Of a DNA stretch of 64,000 bases, positions 19,543 to 28,345 are shown in pieces. The notes below the pieces were generated by a model. That model searched no databases. It had not been told where the DNA came from and was given only the letters and a program-made list of their open reading frames with translations. Location: assembly GCA_024653345.1 (NCBI GenBank), contig JANLFV010000004.1, positions 1 to 64,000 on the forward strand, given 5' to 3'. A program made the position numbers and the translations under genes. The first letter of the stretch is position 1, and every line of letters starts with the position of its first letter. Source of the stretch: Candidatus Acetothermia bacterium (lineage in GTDB: Bacteria; Bipolaricaulota; Bipolaricaulia; RBG-16-55-9; JANLFV01).

Positions 19543-21302
19543 CGGGAGTGCTCCTCCTGGTCCACCCCGACCGTCCGCGCGCTCCGCGCCTGGGCTTCCT
19601 CCAACTGCTGCAACTGATGGAGGCGATAGTAGAGCCCTCCCAGGCCCACCAACTCCTCGTGCGTCCCTCTCTCGATGATCCGGCCGCCCTCCATGACCAC
19701 GATCAGGTCGGCCTCGCGGACCGCGGAGATCCGGTGGGAGATGATGATCGAAGTCCGCGCCCGGAGGACCTCGCGGAGGTTGTGAAGGATCAGCTCTTCA
19801 ATGTGGGCATCGACGGCCGAGAGGGCATCGTCTAGGATGAGGATCTTTGGGTCGCGCAAGAGCGCGCGGGCGATCCCCACCCGCTGGCGCTGGCCGCCGG
19901 AGAGGGAGAGGCCTCGCTCGCCGACAACCGTCTCCAGGCCCTCGGGGAAGGCGGCGATCTCCTCCCAGAGCCCGGCCAGCTCCGCCGCCCTTTTCACTTC
20001 CGCCTCGCTCGCCCCCGCCCGGCCGAAGGCGATGTTCTCGCGGATCGTTGCGGAGAAGAGGAAGACATCCTGGGGGACCATCCCGATCAACTCCCGGAGC
20101 GCGCGGAGGTCCAGCTCGCGGATGTCGACCCCGTCGATGAGGACCGAGCCCGGAGGGGGATCGAACCGCCGCGTGAGCAGATCTACCAAAGTGGACTTCC
20201 CCGAGCCGGTCAGCCCGATCACCCCGAGGACGGTCCCGGGATTGATGCGCAGGTTCAGATCGCGTAGGACCGGCGCGCCGTTGCCGTAGGCGAAGGTGAG
20301 GTTCCGGAACTCGATCTCCCCTCTGCCGGGGATGGCCCGCGGGCGTGCCGGGGCAGTGATCTCCGGCCTCTCGGCCAGGACCCGCTTCAGCCGGTCCATC
20401 GAGGCCGCGCCCCGCTGGAGCAGGTTGACCACCCATCCTAGGGCCATCATCGGCCAGGTGAGCATCCCCAGATAGGAGGTGAAGGCCACGAAGTCCCCCA
20501 GGCTGATCCCCTTGAGGATGACCGCTCGCCCGCCGAGCCAAAGCACAATCGCCACCGAGAGGCCGGCGAGGAGGGTGATCGCTGGGTCGAAGAGGCCCCA
20601 GACACGGACGAGGGTCATGTTCTTCGCCACGAACAGCTCGTTCGTCCGGGCGAAGTCCCGCGCCGCCCCCTCCTCCTGGGCGAAGGACTTCACCACCCGG
20701 ATCCCGGCGAAGTTCTCCCGCACCTTCTCCGTGACCGTGGAGAAGGCCGCCTGGACCGCCTCAAACCGGCGATGGATCACCCTGCCGAACCCCAGGGCCA
20801 CGGCGGTGATGAACGGGAGCGGGATGAAGGCATAGAGGGTGAGCTTAGTGTTGATGGCTAGCATCGCGGCGATCGAGAAGGAGACCATCACCACAGCGTC
20901 GGCGAGCGCGAGCAGTCCCATCCCGCAGGCCATCCTCACGGCATCGACATCGTTGTTCGCGTGGGCCATGAGGTCACCGGTCCTCGTCCTGTTGTAGAAC
21001 TGAGGCGAGAGCGTGAGAAGGTGGTCGTAGAGCTGGGCGCGCAGGTCCTGTTCGATCCGGCGAGCGCTGCCGAAGATGAAGTAGCGCCAGTAGTAGCGGA
21101 GGACGAGGATCACGGCCGCAAGGCCGGCCACATAGAGGGCGTAGCGCACGAGGTTCTCCCCGACCCCGGCGGAGAGCTGGTCGACGGCCTGGCGGATGAT
21201 CAGCGGGACGACGAGCTGGGCTCCGTCGACGATGAAGAGCGCGGCCACTCCCAAGAGCAGCCGGTAGCGGTAGCGCCAGAGATGCCTCAGAATCTCGCGC
21301 AT
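19539..21302 (-). CDS. ABC exporter half, degenerate ATPase site
   Basis: 587-residue half-transporter with six membrane helices and an ATPase domain. Walker A GLTGSGKST is near residue 362 and the signature is a normal LSGGQRQRVGIARAL. The Walker B segment reads ILILDDALSAVD, with aspartate in place of the catalytic glutamate, so its own ATP site should hydrolyse poorly. This is the classic partner pattern of heterodimeric exporters such as TM287. The substrate is unknown. A strong promoter lies about 70 bases upstream. Confidence 0.92.
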   Translation of the reverse strand: MREILRHLWRYRYRLLLGVAALFIVDGAQLVVPLIIRQAVDQLSAGVGENLVRYALYVAGLAAVILVLRYYWRYFIFGSARRIEQDLRAQLYDHLLTLSPQFYNRTRTGDLMAHANNDVDAVRMACGMGLLALADAVVMVSFSIAAMLAINTKLTLYAFIPLPFITAVALGFGRVIHRRFEAVQAAFSTVTEKVRENFAGIRVVKSFAQEEGAARDFARTNELFVAKNMTLVRVWGLFDPAITLLAGLSVAIVLWLGGRAVILKGISLGDFVAFTSYLGMLTWPMMALGWVVNLLQRGAASMDRLKRVLAERPEITAPARPRAIPGRGEIEFRNLTFAYGNGAPVLRDLNLRINPGTVLGVIGLTGSGKSTLVDLLTRRFDPPPGSVLIDGVDIRELDLRALRELIGMVPQDVFLFSATIRENIAFGRAGASEAEVKRAAELAGLWEEIAAFPEGLETVVGERGLSLSGGQRQRVGIARALLRDPKILILDDALSAVDAHIEELILHNLREVLRARTSIIISHRISAVREADLIVVMEGGRIIERGTHEELVGLGGLYYRLHQLQQLEEAQARSARTVGVDQEEHSR

Positions 21303-21375
21303 TGGTTCTGCCCCGATTTCAAGAGGTCGGGAAGGTGGAGGCCCTGTTCAAGCCCCGCCAGTCACGGATGAGAGG

Positions 21376-21404
21376 ATTATACCAGCCCGATCGCGCTCGC
21401 TCAA
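21376..21404 (-). promoter_or_regulatory. promoter of the ABC exporter pair
   Basis: Minus strand TTGAGC (21399-21404), 17-base spacer, perfect TATAAT (21376-21381) with an extended TGG before it. It leaves a leader of about 65 bases before the ATG at 21302. Confidence 0.6.
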
Positions 21405-21412
21405 CCGTTCGG

Positions 21413-22402
21413 CTAGATGTGAATCTCCACGACATCGCGGTCTTGGAGGGCGTGATCACGCGGGACCTGCTGCCCCTCGAATCGCCCCGAGCCCCAGAGC
21501 CGGGCGAACCGGAGTCGCGAAGCGAAGTCCTGGTGGATCGCCCTCGCGAGATCGAGCACTGTGCTGCCCTGGGGGAGAATGTAGGGCTTATCCATGTCGG
21601 GCCGCTTCCCTGGCTCCTTGGTGTAGATCCGGATGATCTGGAGTGCGGTGAAGACCGCTCGCTTGAACTCCTCGAGCCCCTCGCCGGTCGAGGCCGAGAC
21701 GGCCACGAGCGGGAGCTCCAAGCCCGCGGCGATAAGCTTGGCGGGATGCTCCCGTGCGCCGGGGAAGTCGAGCTTCGTCCCGCAGAGCAGGCCGCGCTTG
21801 ACGAGCATCCCCGAGTCGAGCCCCTCGATCGGCTCAGGGGCCAAGCGGAGGCGCTCCTCCTCCAAAAGGCTGAGCAGCTCCAATAGGTCGCTCTCGGGAT
21901 CGGCTGACGCCAGGTCGAGAACGGCCACGACAAGGTCGGCATTCCTGATGTGGGAGTAGACCCAGCCCTCGGTATACCCCGAGGCGAGCGGGGGTAGGTC
22001 GACTAGCTGGATCTGGACATCCTCGAACTCCATCATCCCCGGGAGGGGCTTGAGCGTGGAGAAGGGGTAGTCGGCGATCTCCGGGCGGGCGTTGGTGAGC
22101 CTGGCGAGGAGGCTGGACTTCCCGGAGTTGGGGAGCCCGGCCAGGGCCACCTGGCCCGCGCCCTCGCGCTCGATCGAGTCCAGGGTCGAGCGGCTCGGGC
22201 CTCTAGGCGAGCCTCGCTTCTTCGGGGCGGTCCGGAGCTGGGCGATCTTCCGCTTGATCTCGGCCTGGAGCTTCTCCGTCCCCTTGTGCTTGGGGATGGT
22301 CGAGAGCATCTCGCGGAGGGCCTCCAAGCGCTCTTTGTCGGTCTTGGCCGCGCGATAGCGCGCCTCAGCTGCGATGTATTCCGGCGTGAGGTTCGCGGGC
22401 AT
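21413..22402 (-). CDS. DRG-type (Obg superfamily) GTPase with TGS domain
   Basis: 329 residues. An N-terminal helical segment (RYRAAKTDKERLEALREML) is followed by the G domain: G1 GLPNSGKSSLLARL, then YPFSTLKPLPGMM and G3 VDLPPLASG. A C-terminal TGS domain ends the protein (KPYILPQGSTVLDLARAIH). This order matches developmentally regulated GTP-binding proteins, common in archaea and eukaryotes and sporadic in bacteria, and linked to ribosome function. It is transcribed alone. Confidence 0.85.
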   Translation of the reverse strand: MPANLTPEYIAAEARYRAAKTDKERLEALREMLSTIPKHKGTEKLQAEIKRKIAQLRTAPKKRGSPRGPSRSTLDSIEREGAGQVALAGLPNSGKSSLLARLTNARPEIADYPFSTLKPLPGMMEFEDVQIQLVDLPPLASGYTEGWVYSHIRNADLVVAVLDLASADPESDLLELLSLLEEERLRLAPEPIEGLDSGMLVKRGLLCGTKLDFPGAREHPAKLIAAGLELPLVAVSASTGEGLEEFKRAVFTALQIIRIYTKEPGKRPDMDKPYILPQGSTVLDLARAIHQDFASRLRFARLWGSGRFEGQQVPRDHALQDRDVVEIHI

Positions 22403-22421
22403 CTTCGCTCACTCCCGCTCA

Positions 22422-22451
22422 ATTTTAGCTGTCGCCGGCCACCACGGCCAA
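22422..22451 (-). promoter_or_regulatory. probable promoter of the DRG GTPase
   Basis: Minus strand TTGGCC (22446-22451), 18-base spacer, TAAAAT (22422-22427). The ATG at 22402 follows a short leader with GGGAG. Confidence 0.4.
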
Positions 22452-22492
22452 GGAGGGGGACCTCGATCGCTCGGTGATGCGGATTACACTGG

Positions 22493-23395
22493 TCACCCGA
22501 GCGCCCCGCCGAGGAAGTAGCCGAGGGCCAGCAGGAGGTCCGTGCCCAGAATGGTCTGGACATTGGCCGCGAGGGCGGGAATCAACCCAGAGAGATCATC
22601 CTGCTGCTGGAGCGCGATATGGCCCGCTCTCCAGGCCAGCGGGAGGCTGAGGAGCCCGAGCAGGCACCAGCGCGGCGCTATCGCCGAGGCTGCACTGCCG
22701 ATGATCGAGAGATAGGTTGCGCAGAGCAGCGTGACATAGATGTAGGCCGCTCGGCGCTTCCCTAGTAGGATTACCAGGTGGGCCCGGCCGCCCCGGCGGT
22801 CGGCCTCGGCGTCGGGGAACTCGTTGAGCAAGAGGAGATTGCTCGTGAGGAAGCCCGGCGCCAGCCCGGCAACGACGGAGGCGAGGCTGAAACTGCCACT
22901 CTGGACGAAGTAGGCCCCCATGACGGGGAGGCTTCCGAGCCCCAGCCCGGCGACGAGCTCGCCCGCCCCCCAGCGAGCCAGGTGGGTGGTGTAGAAGTAG
23001 ATCATCGCCCCTCCGGCGAAGATCAGGATCAGCAGGAGAGGGCCGGAGAGGATTGCTAGATAAAGGCCGATCGCGAAGGCACCGAGAAGCGCCGCCAGGG
23101 CCAGTCTATAAACAGCCGCGGGCTGCAGGAAGCCGGCAGGGAGGACCCCGCTCCCCCCGCTGAAGGGGGTCTTCACCGTCCTCAGGTCTATCCCGGTCCG
23201 GTAGTCGCTGTATTCGTTGAGGAGGTTCACACTGATGTGGGCCAGCACGAGCCCGGCGAGGGTCCAGAGGGATCGAGCTAGAGAGAAGACTCCCGCCTCC
23301 CACCAGGCGGCGGCGACGCCTACAGGGACCAGGACCAAGGAAAGCAGCAGGAACGGGGCCCGGACCGCCCGGGCCCAGGTCTTGAGCTTCAGCAC
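22493..23395 (-). CDS. MenA/UbiA-family prenyltransferase
   Basis: 300-residue integral membrane protein with about eight or nine helices. Both Asp-rich prenyl-diphosphate motifs are visible: NLLNEYSDYRTGID near residue 58 and LLNEFPDAEADRRGGR near 185. Both fit 1,4-dihydroxy-2-naphthoate prenyltransferases (menaquinone synthesis) better than protoheme or chlorophyll relatives. No other quinone genes are in the window, so the aromatic acceptor is inferred. It starts five bases after the response regulator stop and probably shares its transcript. Confidence 0.75.
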   Translation of the reverse strand: MLKLKTWARAVRAPFLLLSLVLVPVGVAAAWWEAGVFSLARSLWTLAGLVLAHISVNLLNEYSDYRTGIDLRTVKTPFSGGSGVLPAGFLQPAAVYRLALAALLGAFAIGLYLAILSGPLLLILIFAGGAMIYFYTTHLARWGAGELVAGLGLGSLPVMGAYFVQSGSFSLASVVAGLAPGFLTSNLLLLNEFPDAEADRRGGRAHLVILLGKRRAAYIYVTLLCATYLSIIGSAASAIAPRWCLLGLLSLPLAWRAGHIALQQQDDLSGLIPALAANVQTILGTDLLLALGYFLGGALG

Positions 23396-23400
23396 CGTAG

Positions 23401-24075
23401 CTAGGGCTCCTCGCTCACCGCGAGCTTGTATCCGAAGCCGCGGCTGGTGAGGATGATCTTCGGCTGCTCCGGGTCTTCCTCGATCTTGTTCCGGAGGAGA
23501 TAGACATACTTCTTCACATCCTCCGAGGAGGCGAAGTCGCTCCCGGTCCAGATCTTCCCCAGGATCTCGCGGTGGGAGAAGACCTTCCCCGGGCGGGAGG
23601 CGAGCAGCCGGAGGAGGTCATACTCCTTAGGGGAGAGCTCGACCGGCTTGCCGCGGACTCGGACCTCCTTCTTCTCGTCGTCGATCCTCAGGGGGCCCAG
23701 CTCGATGAGCGGGCCGGGGGCGACGCGACGCATCACCGCCGCGATCCGGGCCTCCAATTCGCGCAGGTCGAACGGCTTGGTCACATAGTCATCAGCGCCG
23801 AGCTGGAGCCCCTTGATCTTCTCCTCGGTCGAATCCTTGACCGTGACCATGATCACCGGCACGGAGGACCTCTGCCGGATCTCCTCGAGGACGGCCCAGC
23901 CGTCGAGCCGCGGCATCATCACATCGAGCAGGAGGAGGTCGGCTCCGTGCGCCTCGAACTGCTCCAGGAGCTCGACGCCGTTCGCTACGGCGATCACCTC
24001 GTGGCCGCGAGACTCGAGGAACCGGCGGAGGAGCTCGCGCGAGCCGGCGTCGTCCTCAGCGATCAGCAGTCTCAT
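23401..24075 (-). CDS. OmpR/PhoB-type response regulator
   Basis: 224 residues: receiver domain (RLLIAEDDAGSRELL, phospho-acceptor Asp in LLLLDVMMPRLDGW, switch Thr in IMVTVKD, Lys in YVTKPFD) and a C-terminal winged-helix DNA-binding domain (LSPKEYDLLRLLASRPGKVF, RGFGYKL). The start at 24075 opens on the receiver fold; longer readings lie inside the kinase gene. It overlaps the kinase by 20 bases and is its cognate regulator. The target genes are unknown; the inverted repeat over the operon's own -35 box is a candidate site. Confidence 0.93.
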   Translation of the reverse strand: MRLLIAEDDAGSRELLRRFLESRGHEVIAVANGVELLEQFEAHGADLLLLDVMMPRLDGWAVLEEIRQRSSVPVIMVTVKDSTEEKIKGLQLGADDYVTKPFDLRELEARIAAVMRRVAPGPLIELGPLRIDDEKKEVRVRGKPVELSPKEYDLLRLLASRPGKVFSHREILGKIWTGSDFASSEDVKKYVYLLRNKIEEDPEQPKIILTSRGFGYKLAVSEEP

Positions 24076-25507
24076 CGCGCACCTCCCGGGAGATGGTGAA
24101 ATAGAATCGGCTCCCCTTCCCCGGCTCGCTCTCCAGCCAGACTCGCCCGCCGTGGAGCTCGACATACTTCTTCACGATCGCCAGCCCGAGCCCGATCCCG
24201 GTCGCCTCCCGCCTGTCGGAGAAGTCCACCTGAGTGAACGGCTCGAAGACCCGCTCACGATACTCCGGCGGGATCCCCCGCCCGCTGTCCGCGACGGTGA
24301 AGAGGGCCTCGCCATCGCGGGCGGCCGCCTCGATCTTGATCCAGCCGTGGTCGGTGTATTTCAGCGCATTGCTCACAAGGTTCATCAGCACCTGCCGCAG
24401 CTTCGTCCGGTCGGCCCTCAGCACGAACGGATCGACCGCCGACTCCAGGCGGAGGCCCCGTTGCTGCGCGAACCGCTCGAAGTTCTGGACCACCTCCGCT
24501 ACCAGCCCCTTCGCTTCGACCTCCTCCAGGTGGAGCCGCTCCTCGCCCGCCTCGATCTTGGAGAACCTCAGGATATTGTCGATCAGCTCGAGCAGGTGGT
24601 TCCCCGAGGCCAGGATCGCCTCGATGTCCTCCTGCTGCTTCGGGGTGAGCGGTCCGTCGATCCTCTCCAGGAGGAATTGGGCGAACCCGCGGATCGTGTG
24701 GAGCGGGGTCTTCAGCTCGTGCCCCATCATCGCCAGGAACTCCGACTTGATGCGATTCGCCTCCAGCAGCTTCTCATCCCGCTCGGCGATCGTGTCCGCC
24801 ATCTTGTTGAACTCCTCCGCTAGGAGGGCCAGCTCATCGCTCCCCTGGACCGGGGCGCGAACACGCCGGTCCAGCCGGAAACGCTTCACCGAGCTGCTCA
24901 AGCTCTCCACCGGCCCGAGGATCATCTGGTAGAAGAGGAAGGCCACGAGCATCCCGACAATAGCGTAGCCGAGGGCCACGAGCGCGATTATCCCCAACTC
25001 CTGGCGGATCTTGGTCCCGACCCGGGCGAGGGAGAGGCCGACGCGCACATACCCGCGGGAGAGCTCGATCCCCTCGGGGTTCATCACCCAGCGGGCGGGC
25101 ACGGCCCGCCAGAGGTCGAGGTAGCTCGTCCCGTTCGGGAGTTGGCGCTGGAGCTTCCCCTGGGAGGAAAGACCGGGCTCGAACGGCGGAATCTCCTCCA
25201 GGCCCGGCTGGACCGCGGCATAGGCCTGCCCTCCAATGATGATCTGGATGTAAAGGACATCCCCGGAGCGGCTCTCCTGGAGGAACTGGAGGTTCTGCAT
25301 GAACGTGAGCAAGGGGATCTCCGAATCGGCAAACTTCTCTGCTAGCGTGCGCAGCAGGTCCTGGCCCTCCTTGACCAGCTGGTTGTGCAGCTCGCTGGAG
25401 AGGCGTTTCAGAGAGACCGCGGCAAAGGAGATGGAGAGCAGAAAGGCGAAGGCGACCAAGGCCAGGATGAACTTGTATTTCAGGCTGAACTTCCTCTTGC
25501 GCCTCAT
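24056..25507 (-). CDS. membrane sensor histidine kinase
   Basis: 483 residues: transmembrane helix at about 12-32, extracytoplasmic sensor region of about 130 residues, second helix near 172-195, HAMP linker, HisKA domain with phospho-His in MMGHELKTPLHTIRGF near residue 263, and an ATPase domain with N box LMNLVSNALKYTDH, G1 DSGRGIPPEY and G2 GIGLGLAIVKKYVELHGG. The signal is unknown. The transcript should be nearly leaderless: the -10 box ends ten bases before the ATG. Confidence 0.93.
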   Translation of the reverse strand: MRRKRKFSLKYKFILALVAFAFLLSISFAAVSLKRLSSELHNQLVKEGQDLLRTLAEKFADSEIPLLTFMQNLQFLQESRSGDVLYIQIIIGGQAYAAVQPGLEEIPPFEPGLSSQGKLQRQLPNGTSYLDLWRAVPARWVMNPEGIELSRGYVRVGLSLARVGTKIRQELGIIALVALGYAIVGMLVAFLFYQMILGPVESLSSSVKRFRLDRRVRAPVQGSDELALLAEEFNKMADTIAERDEKLLEANRIKSEFLAMMGHELKTPLHTIRGFAQFLLERIDGPLTPKQQEDIEAILASGNHLLELIDNILRFSKIEAGEERLHLEEVEAKGLVAEVVQNFERFAQQRGLRLESAVDPFVLRADRTKLRQVLMNLVSNALKYTDHGWIKIEAAARDGEALFTVADSGRGIPPEYRERVFEPFTQVDFSDRREATGIGLGLAIVKKYVELHGGRVWLESEPGKGSRFYFTISREVRDETADR

Positions 25508-25516
25508 CCTATCTCA

Positions 25517-25556
25517 AGTTTAGCAGAAGCTCCTGGAAAGGTCAATGGTTGACCTT
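25517..25556 (-). promoter_or_regulatory. promoter and operator-like palindrome of the two-component operon
   Basis: Minus strand TTGACC (25540-25545), 17-base spacer, TAAACT (25517-25522). The -35 box lies inside a perfect palindrome, AAGGTCAA-TGG-TTGACCTT (25538-25556), with eight-base arms. A protein bound there would block or recruit polymerase, so autoregulation by the response regulator is plausible. Confidence 0.55.
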
Positions 25557-25765
25557 GATTTCACCGAATTCTCACCCCCCTTCCACCACCTTTCCACGCG
25601 CGCGGGCGAAGAATGAGGGGCTTGGCGGAAGAAGCCCTCGACCGAGCGGCTGGCACCGATGATCTTACCCATCTGCAGAAGGCCGGCCCTTCAATCTCTG
25701 CCCGGTCTCGCACTCCGACCGAGCCTCGCCTGCCAGGGGCGAATCGCGCGGCCGTCCAGCGGACC
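25557..25765. other. intergenic region, no gene seen
   Basis: The gap between the kinase and the exported-protein gene holds no supported gene. A 69-codon open frame (25613-25822) has no family resemblance and would overlap the downstream promoter, so I do not call it. Confidence 0.5.
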
Positions 25766-25794
25766 TTGACAAGGGGCTCCCTGCTCATTAGCAT
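25766..25794 (+). promoter_or_regulatory. promoter of the exported protein gene
   Basis: Perfect TTGACA (25766-25771), 17-base spacer, TAGCAT (25789-25794). The leader of about 25 bases carries GGAGGTG before the ATG at 25827. Confidence 0.65.
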
Positions 25795-25826
25795 TGACTG
25801 GAAGAGCACGCACTGGAGGTGATGCG

Positions 25827-26732
25827 ATGCGCAGCTCGAAAGGGGGGCTCCTCCTGATCGCCGCGGCTCTTTGGACCCTGCAAGCGTTGCCATCCCTCGG
25901 CCTCCCCTGCCCCTCGGTGGCACGGCCCGACCTCTGCGCCGCGAGCCCCTCCCTCTCACTGGCAGTGAGCGAGGCCGCCCTCTCCCCAGTGGATCTCCTC
26001 CCCTGGACTCCGGCGGTGAGCGTCAGAGGGGTCGAGGAACTCTTGGCCCAGACGGCTGCAGGGATCGGCCAGCCCCCTGGAGATCGGGCAGCACTAAGGG
26101 AGCTCTTCATGGGCCTCAGCCTCTCCTTCGACCTCTGGCAGTTCAGCCAGAGCCCTCCTGACCAGGAGATAGTGCTAGCCTTGGGGAACATCGCGGCGCT
26201 GGAGGCCAGGCTCGATCTGCTCACCACGCTCGTCGGCCTGATGCTGGAGAAGCTGGGCGGCGCCGCCCTGAGCGAGGACCAGGAGGTGAACCTGGTGCTC
26301 AAATTGGAGGGACTGAGCCTCGGTCCGGGGACCATCCTCCAAGGACGGAGCGTGCTCACCCTAGACAAAGATCTGAATTTCTATGTGGACAAGATCACCT
26401 TGACGATCACGAGCGGCGCACTCCTCAGCGAGACGGAGCTCGAGCCGCGGGGATTCTCCATCACCGAGGAGCGGCTGGGGATCCAATTCAACCTCGGCTT
26501 GGTCTCCATCAGCAGCGGGATCGTCATCGGCGATCAGCGCCTGGTGAGGGAGACGATTCGCATGAGCGCCTCCTCGGGCGACCTGAACCTGGTGAGCGAG
26601 ATCTCCTTCACTACCGAGAGCCAGGAGTTCATGATCGGCGCGACCATCGGGAACCTCAGGCTTTCCTCCTCCTCTCTCCTCACGCCCCTCGGGCTGGGAA
26701 GCCAGACATTCCAATTGGAGTGGGAGTTCTAG
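25827..26732 (+). CDS. exported beta-rich protein of unknown function
   Basis: 301 residues with a Sec signal peptide (LLLIAAALWTLQALPSLG). The mature N-terminal half is helical (ALRELFMGLSLSFDLWQF, NIAALEARLDLLTTLVGLM) and the C-terminal half is a series of alternating strands (LNFYVDKITLTITSGALL, LGIQFNLGLVSISSGIVIG, LNLVSEISFTTESQEFMI) ending FQLEWEF. The terminal aromatic residue hints at an outer-membrane barrel but this is weak. No family is recognised. GGAGGTG precedes the start. The stop shares its CTAG with the stop of convergent nadK. Confidence 0.65.
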   Translation: MRSSKGGLLLIAAALWTLQALPSLGLPCPSVARPDLCAASPSLSLAVSEAALSPVDLLPWTPAVSVRGVEELLAQTAAGIGQPPGDRAALRELFMGLSLSFDLWQFSQSPPDQEIVLALGNIAALEARLDLLTTLVGLMLEKLGGAALSEDQEVNLVLKLEGLSLGPGTILQGRSVLTLDKDLNFYVDKITLTITSGALLSETELEPRGFSITEERLGIQFNLGLVSISSGIVIGDQRLVRETIRMSASSGDLNLVSEISFTTESQEFMIGATIGNLRLSSSSLLTPLGLGSQTFQLEWEF

Positions 26733-27562
26733 CGCCGCTCAGGGTGGCTCCCCCAGTCGAGCTTGCGCGCCAGCAAGGAGAAGAAGCCCGGAGCGGGGTT
26801 GACCATCACGACCTTGATCCGCGAGGCGGAGCGCCCGACCAAGAGCTGATCGCCGGACGCGAGCTCCCCCGCCCGGTCGCCATCGATGAACAGGGCCGCG
26901 GGCTCACGGGCCACGACCCTCAGCCTCGCCTCGGGAGGGAAGATGACCGTGCGCAGCCCGAGCCGGTGGGGTGCGATCGGGGTGACGATGATCATCTCCA
27001 GGCGGGGGTCGACGATCGGCCCGCCCGCGGCGAGCGAGTACGCGGTCGACCCGGTAGGGGTGGCGATGATCAGCCCGTCCCCGGGGTAGAAGGCGACGAA
27101 CTCCTCCCCCGAGAAGAGCTCGAGCTCCGCCAGCTCTCCCAGGGACGGGCGAGAGATGAAGACCTCGTTCAGGGCGAGAAAGCTCCTCTGGCCAAGCCGG
27201 GCCTCGAGCAGCATCCGCTCCTCGAGCGCGAACTCCCCCCGGCGGAGCTTCTCCAGGGCCTGGAGGGCCTCTTCTTCCCCAACCTGGGTGAGAAAGCCGA
27301 GGCTCCCCAGATTGATCCCCAAGAGAGGGACCTCTTCCCGGCCAAACCTCATGGCCGCGCGGAGGAATGTCCCGTCCCCTCCGAGAGTGAGGGCTACCGT
27401 CCCCGGCCCGGCCTCCAGCTCGCCTTCCTCCAGGCTCCCGTGGACTGTGACCTCGATCCCGCGCTCCTTCCCCCAGGCCTTAATCCGCTCAACCAGGGGC
27501 GGGGCGCCGGCCTTGGCGAAGTTCACCAGCAGAACGAGCCTCTCTAAGCCCACATCAGCCAT
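26729..27562 (-). CDS. nadK: NAD kinase
   Basis: 277 residues. It phosphorylates NAD to NADP using ATP or polyphosphate. The diagnostic glycine-rich LTLGGDGTFLRA is present, followed by LLGINLGSLGFLTQV, the NE/S block FLALNEVFISRP, and YPGDGLIIATPTGSTAYSLAAGGPI. It begins 12 bases after the permease stop and may be carried on the importer transcript. Confidence 0.95.
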   Translation of the reverse strand: MADVGLERLVLLVNFAKAGAPPLVERIKAWGKERGIEVTVHGSLEEGELEAGPGTVALTLGGDGTFLRAAMRFGREEVPLLGINLGSLGFLTQVGEEEALQALEKLRRGEFALEERMLLEARLGQRSFLALNEVFISRPSLGELAELELFSGEEFVAFYPGDGLIIATPTGSTAYSLAAGGPIVDPRLEMIIVTPIAPHRLGLRTVIFPPEARLRVVAREPAALFIDGDRAGELASGDQLLVGRSASRIKVVMVNPAPGFFSLLARKLDWGSHPERR

Positions 27563-27574
27563 TCTACCCCGCGA

Positions 27575-28345
27575 TCAGAGGTGCTTCCAGCGGCAGAGGA
27601 GCCGCTCGAGGAGGTCGAGCAGCCCGTAGAGGACAAGGCCGAGGAGGCCCATGACCATGATCCCGGCGAAGAGGGCCTCGAAGCTGAACTGGCGCCTGGC
27701 GCTCAGGAGGAAGTAGCCCAGCCCGGAGTTAACCCCGGTGGTCTCGGCAAGGTAGAGGGCGGCGATCGCGATCCCGATGGAGATCCGCACCGAGGCCAGA
27801 ACCTCGGGGAGCGAGGCGGGGATGATCACATGCCGGTAGAGCTGCCACTTATTGGCCCCGGCGCTCCTCACGCTCAAGACATAGTCTTGGGGGACATTCC
27901 GCGCGGCATCCCTGGCTGCCAGCAGCGTCTGGAAGGCCACGATCAGGGCGATGGTCAGGACGATCGAGAGCTCGCTCAAGCCGAAGAGGACGAACAATAG
28001 CGGGAGGAAGACGATCTTGGGGATGGGGAAGGTGATGTAGATGATGGGGCTGAAGATGCGATCGAGGGCCTCCTCGTGGCCGATCACCAGCCCGAGTGGA
28101 GCAGCGAAGACGATCGCCAGGAGCAGGCCAAGCAGGACCCGGAGCCCACTGGAGAGGAGGTTCCTCCCCAGCTCGCTCCAGCTGCTGTAGACGGCCTTGA
28201 AGGCCATGATCGGGTCGGGGAAGGCACGGGCCTTAGCCGGCTCGTCGCTGAAGACCCATTCCATGATCAGGCTCCCGAGGAACCACAGGGCAACGAGGAT
28301 GAGGACGCCCAAGAGATAGTAGGAGAGCTTCCGGCGCGCGCTCAT
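27575..28345 (-). CDS. ABC importer permease (SsuC/TauC type)
   Basis: 256-residue permease with about six helices and the cytoplasmic EAA-like loop (AARDAARNVPQDYVLSVRSAGA) of the nitrate/sulfonate/taurine family (BPD_transp_1). It partners the ATPase and the substrate-binding protein upstream. Its start overlaps the stop of the ATPase gene by one base. The transported compound is unknown; relatives carry sulfonates, taurine, nitrate, or thiamine and riboflavin precursors. Confidence 0.88.
   Translation of the reverse strand: MSARRKLSYYLLGVLILVALWFLGSLIMEWVFSDEPAKARAFPDPIMAFKAVYSSWSELGRNLLSSGLRVLLGLLLAIVFAAPLGLVIGHEEALDRIFSPIIYITFPIPKIVFLPLLFVLFGLSELSIVLTIALIVAFQTLLAARDAARNVPQDYVLSVRSAGANKWQLYRHVIIPASLPEVLASVRISIGIAIAALYLAETTGVNSGLGYFLLSARRQFSFEALFAGIMVMGLLGLVLYGLLDLLERLLCRWKHL

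Noticed and set aside
25613-25822. 69-codon plus-strand open frame upstream of the exported protein
   Set aside because: No start context, overlaps the strong promoter at 25766-25794, and has no family resemblance.
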